Source of the DNA: Gimesia chilikensis
GTDB taxonomy: Bacteria; Planctomycetota; Planctomycetia; Planctomycetales; Planctomycetaceae
Length of the DNA stretch: 64,000 bases
NCBI RefSeq assembly: GCF_007744075.1
Contig: NZ_CP036266.1
Location: 5,999,748 to 6,063,747 of the forward strand
Direction: 5' to 3'
Shown here: in pieces, positions 58,092-64,000 of the stretch
How positions within the stretch are numbered: the first letter of the stretch is position 1
How the letters are laid out: each line of letters begins with the position of its first letter
The notes under the pieces: model-generated
Told to the model about the DNA's origin: nothing
Seen by the model: the letters and a program-made list of their open reading frames with translations, nothing else
Database searches by the model: none
Translations under genes and position numbers: made by a program

Positions 58092-58120
58092 AATATAAGG
58101 AAATTGAGACTCAGTTTCAA
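58092..58120 (-). promoter_or_regulatory. feo operon promoter with Fur-like operator
   Basis: Reading the minus strand, TTGAAA (58115-58120) and TATATT (58092-58097) are separated by exactly 17 bases, about 70 bases before feoA. A near-perfect palindrome, TTGAGACT-C-AGTTTCAA (58104-58120, one mismatch), covers the -35 box. Its core has the 7-1-7 TGA...TCA form of Fur-family sites. Iron-dependent repression is inferred from the site and the regulated gene. Confidence 0.65.
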
Positions 58121-58556
58121 CTCCTCAAATCAGGGAAAATGAAGGTTAGCAGATCGCTCTCCGAGTCACTCTTCTGAGCCTCGTTGTTGCCGTGACAGAA
58201 AAACTCTCCCGAATCTGTCCCCTGGCTCGACTGCGGCCAAACCAAAGTGTGCACATAAACACATACAATAACAAAGCTTATAAATTATCCTCACAATTTT
58301 TTAATGTATTAAGATTGTGATTACCCTTCATCAAACCTTAAAATAGTGGGGTGATGATTCGCGGGTATCAGGTTCAACTGATACCTTGACGGAGCTCACA
58401 GACTGAATTTTCTATGTTTTTGTAAATTCGATGTTAAATTCCGTCTGATTCAACACAAATATATTTAACCAATCTATCAGGGCCCTCAGGCCTACTCCCG
58501 CTTTCTTCCCAGACAATTCACTGCGAAGAGAGTCCCTATATCTGAAACATTTTCTT

Positions 58557-58580
58557 CAACAAAACTTATTTGTTGTTTTT
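58557..58580 (+). promoter_or_regulatory. AT-rich leader hairpin before the first DUF1559 gene
   Basis: CAACAAA (58557-58563) and TTTGTTG (58569-58575) form a perfect seven-base stem followed by five T, ending 29 bases before the ATG. It looks like a weak intrinsic terminator or attenuator, but the stem has only two G-C pairs. Confidence 0.35.
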
Positions 58581-58609
58581 CATTACTCGTTTTCAGGGAG
58601 TTCCAGTTC

Positions 58610-59575
58610 ATGGAAAAAGTGTTGCTCAAAAAGAAGCGTGGATTCACGCTGATCGAACTGCTGGTGGTCATTGCAATCATCGCGATTCTGATTGCACTTC
58701 TGTTGCCGGCCGTTCAGCAGGCACGCGAAGCAGCGCGTCGCTCGCAGTGTAAAAACAATCTGAAGCAGATTGGTCTGGCACTGCACAACTATCACGATAA
58801 CTTCCAGTGTTTTCCCCCTGGTGATATCCGTAGAACCTACGGATCCGGCGTCACATCCTGGACGACCAGTCAGTTGGGTTGGATTCCCCGCATCCTGCCA
58901 TTCCTGGATCAGGCCCCGCTCTATAACCAGATCAACTGGGAAATGGAACACGGTGTCAGCGCCGCTCCGAACAGCAATATCCGTAGAGAGAAGCTGCCGG
59001 TTCTCCGCTGCCCCAGTGACTCATCTCGTCAACCGGACGGAAACTATGCCCCGACAAACTACATGGCCTGTCGCAGTCTGGCTCTGACTTCTGACACTGC
59101 CGTGAGTAACATCACGGGATCCAACCAGGATGTCAATTCCATGTTCCGTATGAACAACAGCGTTCGCATCCGCGACGTTGAAGACGGAACCACCAACACC
59201 ATGATGGTCTCCGAAACCTTCGCCAGCGCTCCGATGTGTAGCGAGTTGCCGACCAACAACAGTTGTGCTGCGACCTGTGCCACCGTCTATGGCAGTAATA
59301 CCACCGGCTCTCAACAGGGCTACTCCTGGTTCTACGCCTCGCTGTATCAGTCGCACTATTATTGCACGGTATATACACCTAACTCCAAGATTCCTGACTG
59401 CGGTGCCGGTTCGAGCTCTACCAACGCGCTCCTGTCTGCTCGCAGCAAACACGTTGGAGGCGTGCATGTGCTGCTGGCTGACGGATCAATCCGCTTCGCT
59501 TCAGACAACGTCGATATCAACATCTGGCGTAACCTGGGTAACTACAACGATGCCAATGTTCTGGGTGAATGGTAA
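58610..59575 (+). CDS. DUF1559 prepilin-like protein, tandem copy 1
   Basis: A 321-residue pseudopilin-like protein. A short basic leader ends KRG, and cleavage by prepilin peptidase is expected between Gly11 and Phe12 in KRGFTLIE. A hydrophobic helix (about 12-34) and the conserved [20 protein letters not shown] follow. The C-terminal third has an H-X9-DG motif (SKH...LLADGS, about 285-297), as in prepilin-type processing-associated DUF1559 proteins. The central region holds several Cys residues (e.g. ELPTNNSCAATCA) and varies between copies. GGGAG lies nine bases before the ATG. Membrane-anchored or pilus-like surface location is inferred. It is followed by a hairpin and a small lipoprotein gene. 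Confidence 0.9.
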   Translation: MEKVLLKKKRGFTLIELLVVIAIIAILIALLLPAVQQAREAARRSQCKNNLKQIGLALHNYHDNFQCFPPGDIRRTYGSGVTSWTTSQLGWIPRILPFLDQAPLYNQINWEMEHGVSAAPNSNIRREKLPVLRCPSDSSRQPDGNYAPTNYMACRSLALTSDTAVSNITGSNQDVNSMFRMNNSVRIRDVEDGTTNTMMVSETFASAPMCSELPTNNSCAATCATVYGSNTTGSQQGYSWFYASLYQSHYYCTVYTPNSKIPDCGAGSSSTNALLSARSKHVGGVHVLLADGSIRFASDNVDINIWRNLGNYNDANVLGEW

Positions 59576-59607
59576 GCTTCGCTTTTGATTCTTAACTGTG
59601 ATCGATA

Positions 59608-59641
59608 CCTCGTCACTTGTCACAAGTGGCGAGGTGTTTTT
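59608..59641 (+). terminator. Hairpin between pseudopilin and lipoprotein genes, copy 1
   Basis: CCTCG-T-CACTTG (59608-59619) pairs with CAAGTG-G-CGAGG (59623-59634), with a T-G wobble, followed by TGTTTTT. A similar hairpin stands at the same place in all four modules, so partial termination that lowers lipoprotein expression is likely. Confidence 0.7.
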
Positions 59642-59695
59642 ACTCTGACGATATTCACTTACTCAATTCATGTTCTTTTTGGAAAAAGATAACCG

Positions 59696-59863
59696 ATGAC
59701 CAGAATTCTACGCTCGCTCTTATTCGTAATCTGTCTGACACCATTCCAGTTTGGGTGTGGTGGCGGTGCCCCCATGACACCAGAAACCGAAGCCGACCCC
59801 GTTGAAGAACTGGATCCGTCAGTCGAAGCAGAAGCACAGAAGAATGCGATGAAAAACAAGTAG
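59696..59863 (+). CDS. Small lipoprotein, module copy 1
   Basis: A 55-residue protein: a basic start, hydrophobic signal (SLLFVICLTPFQF) and GCGGG, with Cys as probable lipid-modified residue. A short acidic tail follows, containing VEELDPSVEAEAQKN. The tail motif is shared by the three sister genes. The ribosome binding site is weak (GGA 12 bases upstream). It is too small for standard gene finders but is clearly conserved across the array. Its function is unknown; co-location suggests it works with the adjacent pseudopilin. Confidence 0.75.
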   Translation: MTRILRSLLFVICLTPFQFGCGGGAPMTPETEADPVEELDPSVEAEAQKNAMKNK

Positions 59864-59902
59864 GCAGACCAGACGGTCTGATCGATTGTTTTCAACAAAT
59901 TT

Positions 59903-59950
59903 AAGCCAGAGTCAGTGCGGAATCATCAGCAGGCTCTGGCTTGATTTATT
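59903..59950 (+). terminator. Rho-independent terminator ending module 1
   Basis: AAGCCAGAG (59903-59911) pairs with CTCTGGCTT (59934-59942) around a 22-base loop, and GATTTATT follows. It lies 40 bases after the lipoprotein stop and separates module 1 from module 2. Confidence 0.6.
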
Positions 59951-60335
59951 TATTCTCTGTCTGCAGTAACCTCCGCTTTCAGTTCTCAAATCGGCAGTTC
60001 TAAAGCCTGAATCAACCTGAAATAGTGATCATTTAATTGCAGGAAAGCCGATGTGTATACTGGACTTCTCAGCCACATCCCCCTAATATTACCACATCTG
60101 AGCATGCAGCACCTTGTGCACATTTGCATGCCACATCGCAACACATGATGTTGTGGTCCTCTTATTCTTGAGTTGGCTCTATATCGCCTGCCAACACTCA
60201 CTCGAATAAACACTACTCTGAAAATACGAATATCGCACCAGGCCTGTTGCTCCGGTTTCTAACCGCAGGTACCCGTGCGTTCTTATTTGAAATGTAATCT
60301 GTACGTCTCAATTCATAGTTTCAGGAGTTCAATGA
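59951..60335 (+). other. Spacer between modules 1 and 2
   Basis: A 385-base non-coding spacer with small inverted repeats (for example CAACA-CATGA-TGTTG near 60138) but no clear promoter. It ends in TTTCAGGAGTTCA, a leader/Shine-Dalgarno block also found before copies 1 and 3. Confidence 0.35.
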
Positions 60336-61265
60336 ATGAAAAAAACGTTGCTCAACCAAAAGCGTGGATTCACGCTGATCGAACTGCTGGTGGTGATTGC
60401 TATTATCGCTATCTTAATCGCGCTACTTTTGCCGGCAGTTCAACAGGCTCGTGAAGCCGCCCGACGCTCTCAGTGTAAGAACAATCTCAAACAGATTGGC
60501 CTGGCACTCCATAACTACCATGACAACTTCCGCATGTTCCCCCCTGGTGATGTTCGCCGTACTTACGGAGGTGTAAACTCTTGGGAAACCAGCATGCTGG
60601 GTTGGATTCCCCGAATTCTGCCTTTCCTGGACCAGGCACCACTCTACAACCAGATCAACTGGGAAATGGAGACCGGCGTCAGTGCGACTCCCAACAGTGA
60701 GCTGCGCAAAGAAAAACTGACGGTCGTGCGCTGCCCCAGTGATTCTTCTCGACAACCCTCAGGAAGTTACGCTCCGACGAACTACCTGGCCTGTCGTGGT
60801 ATTACGATGAACACAACCAGCAACAAAGGGACTTCGATGTTCTGGAACAACAGTAATACCAGAATCCGCGATGTTGAAGACGGAACTACCAATACCCTGC
60901 TGGTTTCCGAGACCTTCGCGAGTGCCAAATTTTGTACGGAGCACCCATCCGATGCGAACAGTCCTTGCCCTGCTACCTGCACCGAGTACACCAGCGGCAC
61001 ACAACAGGGCTTTTCCTGGTTCTATGGTGTGAACTACGAAGGAACTTACTTCGGAACCCGTTACACACCGAACCATCCACAGCCCGACTGTGGAGCTGGT
61101 TCCAGTTCGCAGGCAGCCCACCTGGCAGCCCGCAGTAAACACACCGGTGGTGTGCATGCACTGCTGGGAGACGGATCAGTTCGCTTTGCATCCAGTAACA
61201 TCGATTCGCAGATCTGGATCAACCTGGGTGACCCCCAGGATGGTAATGTGATCGGTGAATGGTAA
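60336..61265 (+). CDS. DUF1559 prepilin-like protein, tandem copy 2
   Basis: A 309-residue paralogue of copy 1. The prepilin cleavage site (Gly11-Phe12), hydrophobic helix and first approximately 130 residues are nearly identical to the other copies. The middle (about 150-245) is distinct, with Cys in [18 protein letters not shown], and the C-terminus again carries the H-X9-DG motif ([15 protein letters not shown]). AGGAG is eight bases before ATG 60336. An out-of-frame ATG four bases earlier is not used. It presumably goes through the same prepilin-peptidase route as copies 1 and 3. Confidence 0.9.
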   Translation: MKKTLLNQKRGFTLIELLVVIAIIAILIALLLPAVQQAREAARRSQCKNNLKQIGLALHNYHDNFRMFPPGDVRRTYGGVNSWETSMLGWIPRILPFLDQAPLYNQINWEMETGVSATPNSELRKEKLTVVRCPSDSSRQPSGSYAPTNYLACRGITMNTTSNKGTSMFWNNSNTRIRDVEDGTTNTLLVSETFASAKFCTEHPSDANSPCPATCTEYTSGTQQGFSWFYGVNYEGTYFGTRYTPNHPQPDCGAGSSSQAAHLAARSKHTGGVHALLGDGSVRFASSNIDSQIWINLGDPQDGNVIGEW

Positions 61266-61298
61266 TCAGACCTGAAAAAGGTATGATCGATACTTCAA

Positions 61299-61338
61299 AA
61301 TCGCCACCTGGACTGTGAATCAGGTGGCGATTCTTTTT
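61299..61338 (+). terminator. Hairpin between pseudopilin and lipoprotein genes, copy 2
   Basis: AATCGCCACCTG (61299-61310) pairs perfectly with CAGGTGGCGATT (61321-61332), followed by CTTTTTA. It is the strongest of the four module hairpins. Confidence 0.8.
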
Positions 61339-61375
61339 ACTCAAGATCCTTAACAGACAACGGGAGAATATTTCT

Positions 61376-61546
61376 ATGTCTCGGTTTTTGTTTCTGCTCC
61401 TGACCACTCTCTGCTTCACACCTCTCATCGCAGGCTGTGGGGAGGAAGAACCTATCGTCAAGGAAGGGGAGCACAATATTGCTGACGAACTGGACCCGGC
61501 TCAAGAAGCTGCTGCACAAAAGAAAGCAGCCAGAGAAAATCGCTGA
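61376..61546 (+). CDS. Small lipoprotein, module copy 2
   Basis: A 56-residue protein with a hydrophobic signal (FLFLLLTTLCFTPL), lipobox IAGC and an acidic tail, ADELDPAQEAAAQKK. This copy has the most canonical lipobox of the set. GGGAG is nine bases before the ATG. It is the partner of copy 2 of the DUF1559 gene. Confidence 0.75.
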   Translation: MSRFLFLLLTTLCFTPLIAGCGEEEPIVKEGEHNIADELDPAQEAAAQKKAARENR

Positions 61547-61558
61547 ATACACTTCCGG

Positions 61559-61590
61559 ACGGATCAGATATTTAAAATTATCTGATTCGT
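61559..61590 (+). terminator. Hairpin ending module 2
   Basis: ACGGATCAGATA (61559-61570) pairs with TATCTGATTCGT (61579-61590), with one G-T wobble. No T-tract follows, so termination efficiency is uncertain. Confidence 0.4.
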
Positions 61591-62025
61591 CTATCTAACT
61601 CTCGCCTGAACGTCGCCCATCCATTTCATACCAGTTTCTTAAGGGGCTCCGAGTATCGGGCGGCGCAACGTACACCTAAACGCTTGCTCTGGAAGAATTT
61701 GAGTTATTTGTTTTATGCATTTTTTCCAGAAAACTTTTTGGATTTTACGATCCGATTGATTATAGTGAAGCGTCGATTCATTTATGAATATCACGTGAGT
61801 TTTCGAAGATATTCAGGGGTTTCATCCCCGCCCTTCTCAATCAGTATTCATGAACTCCAGGCTTAGTATTCACTTTCAGAGCCTGATTTCACCCAAACTC
61901 CAGACATTTTAATCAAAGACGACAATGGGTTTTCAGCCCTTTGTCTCGCTTCTTTACAAATACTTTGTCTAAGGAATCGTAGATGTCCTAATCATTTCTT
62001 TTTTTCAGGAGTAGGAGTTCAAGTA
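61591..62025 (+). other. Spacer between modules 2 and 3
   Basis: 435 bases, AT-rich, without a convincing coding frame or promoter. It ends with TTTCAGGAGTAGGAGTTCA, including the Shine-Dalgarno sequence of copy 3. Confidence 0.35.
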
Positions 62026-62949
<924 letters not shown>

Positions 62950-62975
62950 GCCTATTCTGTTTCTAATTTAAGAAC

Positions 62976-63008
62976 TTCCTCGCCACCTGTTCCTCAAGTG
63001 GCGAGGAA
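62976..63008 (+). terminator. Hairpin between pseudopilin and lipoprotein genes, copy 3
   Basis: TTCCTCGCCAC (62976-62986) pairs perfectly with GTGGCGAGGAA (62998-63008) around 11 bases. Only ATTTC follows, so read-through into the lipoprotein gene is likely. Confidence 0.6.
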
Positions 63009-63105
63009 ATTTCACCCTCTCGTTTCGCCACCTAAAGCTCCAACTATAAGATATTTAAGTCTCATCTAATCTTTGTATCAAATCAGTAGAGGCCAGTAAT
63101 CGAAC

Positions 63106-63261
63106 ATGAGCAAATTCACTCAATCACTTTTACTATTGATTTGTCTGATACCATTCCAACTCGGTTGTGGTGAAGCAGAGCCGTTACAGCCTGCATCAGA
63201 TGAACCTGTTGAAGAACTAGATCCTGCATCAGAAGCTGAATCTCTGAAGAAAATCAAATAA
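63106..63261 (+). CDS. Small lipoprotein, module copy 3
   Basis: A 51-residue protein with signal SLLLLICLIPFQL, then GCGEAEP, and an acidic tail with VEELDPASEAESLKK. It closely matches copy 1. The ribosome binding site (GAGG 13 bases upstream) is poor. Confidence 0.7.
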   Translation: MSKFTQSLLLLICLIPFQLGCGEAEPLQPASDEPVEELDPASEAESLKKIK

Positions 63262-63407
63262 GCAATATTTTTATAACAGAATCTAATCCAAATTTTTTAA
63301 AAAGAATGACGAGAAGCCGCGGCCCAACCGTAGAAGAATGCTTATATTTATTGGTTGCTGACGCTTTCTCATGAATAAAACACAAGTTCCAGACATTCAA
63401 ATTTTCC

Positions 63408-63438
63408 AACACAGCAAAGCAATTTGCTGTGTTTTTTT
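63408..63438 (+). terminator. Strong terminator directly before the broken DUF1559 copy
   Basis: AACACAGCAAA (63408-63418) and TTTGCTGTGTT (63423-63433) form a perfect 11-base stem with a four-base loop, followed by five more T. The T-tract runs directly into the pseudogene remnant. Transcripts from module 3 would end here. Confidence 0.85.
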
Positions 63439-63661
63439 ATACCCTCATAGAACTACTGGTCGTGTTCGCCATCTTAATTGCATCATGATTGCTGGCAGTG
63501 GTTCCACAACCGCGACAGTCTCTGCGCGAAGCAAGCACACCGGCAGCGTGCATGTATTGCTTACCGATGGCTCGGCACGCTTTGCCTCTTCCAATATTGA
63601 TCTGAATTCCTGGCGACAGCTTGGTAATCACCAGGACGGTAACATCATCGGCGAGTGGTAA
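63434..63661 (+). pseudogene. Degenerate DUF1559 prepilin-like gene, copy 4
   Basis: Reading the frame that starts at 63435 gives the prepilin hydrophobic segment ([16 protein letters not shown]), then a TGA. The sequence then jumps to the C-terminal block in a different frame, with SARSKHTGSVHVLLTDGSA and a GEW end as in copies 1-3. About 700 bases of the centre are missing, the start and basic leader are gone, and the two remaining parts are out of frame. A run-on frame from ATG 63371 crosses both but would produce no prepilin signal. This is a clear pseudogene. Confidence 0.85.
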
Positions 63662-63691
63662 GCCTCTCTGAACAGATTCAGTTCACAAAGA

Positions 63692-63722
63692 CCTCGTCAC
63701 CGGACTCTGGAGACGAGGTTTT
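63692..63722 (+). terminator. Hairpin between broken gene and lipoprotein, copy 4
   Basis: CCTCGTC (63692-63698) pairs with GACGAGG (63712-63718), followed by TTTT. It keeps the position of the module hairpin even though the flanking genes are broken. Confidence 0.65.
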
Positions 63723-63821
63723 CCTGAATCAGTGCTCGAGAACTCTATTGATCCGATTTTGAATGATCGCATCAACATTTTTTAACAGGGTTGGATGCTC
63801 TACTTTTACAGGTACGATACA

Positions 63822-63989
63822 ATGCCACGCACTCTCAAGATCATGCTGCTTCTGCTCAGTATCGTCCCAACCCACTGAGGCTGTGGCAACAACGAACCGC
63901 TCACTCCGGAAACAAACGCAGATCCGGTAGAGGAACAGGACCCTGCTTCAGAAGCAGAAGTCGTCAATGAAGCTCGCCGAGATACATAA
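63822..63989 (+). pseudogene. Small lipoprotein gene with premature TGA, copy 4
   Basis: The frame from ATG 63822 reads a signal-like start (TLKIMLLLLSIVP), then TGA at 63876-63878, then GCGNNE and an acidic tail with VEEQDPASEAEVVNEARR up to TAA at 63987-63989. Both sides match the sister genes, and the stop replaces the residue directly before the lipobox Gly-Cys. It is probably inactive, unless a sequencing error is responsible. CAGG lies nine bases before the ATG. Confidence 0.75.
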
Positions 63990-64000
63990 TAAATAAGCCA

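Noticed and set aside
61684-61866. A 60-codon open frame between modules 2 and 3
   Set aside because: No ribosome binding site, no counterpart in the other module spacers and no recognisable feature.
63876-63878. In-frame TGA in lipoprotein copy 4 as a possible selenocysteine codon
   Set aside because: The sister genes have ordinary Leu, Phe or Ala there, no SECIS-like hairpin follows closely, and the neighbouring gene is also broken.

Overview
The window looks like chromosomal DNA of a planctomycete, most likely a Gimesia/Planctomyces-type member of the Planctomycetales (the genus is inference). The evidence is families that are rare outside the phylum: DUF1501 proteins, a DUF1549/DUF1553 cytochrome protein, a PVC-type CxxCH dehydrogenase, an LEPR-XLL giant protein, DUF1559 pseudopilin-like proteins and an ECF sigma/FecR pair. 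No tRNA, rRNA, CRISPR array, insertion sequence or prophage gene was seen.

Layout. 1-1.9 kb: the tail of an upstream gene, a strong terminator, an endonuclease/exonuclease/phosphatase-family protein and a cupredoxin-like secreted protein. 1.9-19.4 kb: one 5827-residue cell-surface protein on the minus strand. It is built of beta-helix blocks, Ig-like and Calx-beta domains, an internal zinc-metalloprotease cassette, cohesin-like and dockerin-like segments and a second, atypical metallopeptidase domain. 19.4-28 kb: an outer-membrane beta-barrel candidate with a long leader, a PVC dehydrogenase, guaA and a secreted protein of unknown function. 28-36.7 kb: an HpcH/HpaI aldolase, then DUF1501, PSD1 cytochrome, DUF1501 and PQQ-propeller genes. 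36.7-39 kb: murC-murB on the minus strand.

39.4-46.9 kb holds a probable operon of a small helical protein, a VWA/glutamine-amidotransferase-like membrane protein, a 1242-residue coiled-coil membrane protein and a small secreted partner. 47-48.1 kb has two small exported proteins. 48.5-50.8 kb has an ECF sigma factor translationally coupled to a FecR-domain membrane protein. 51-55.1 kb is a divergent catabolic-looking locus: a GntR/FCD regulator against an HpcH aldolase and an amidohydrolase-aminotransferase fusion. 55.2-58.1 kb is a complete feoA-feoB-Cys-rich iron(II) uptake operon with a recognisable promoter overlapped by a Fur-like palindrome.

58.6-64 kb is the most unusual part: four tandem copies of a two-gene module (DUF1559 pseudopilin-like protein, hairpin, approximately 55-residue lipoprotein). 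Copies 1-3 are intact. In copy 4 both genes are broken: the pseudopilin has lost its centre and its frame, and the lipoprotein has a TGA directly before its lipidation motif.

Several start sites were moved inward from the longest possible reading frame where a Shine-Dalgarno sequence or overlap supported it; each case is stated in the entry. All assignments rest on reading the sequence, not on database searches.
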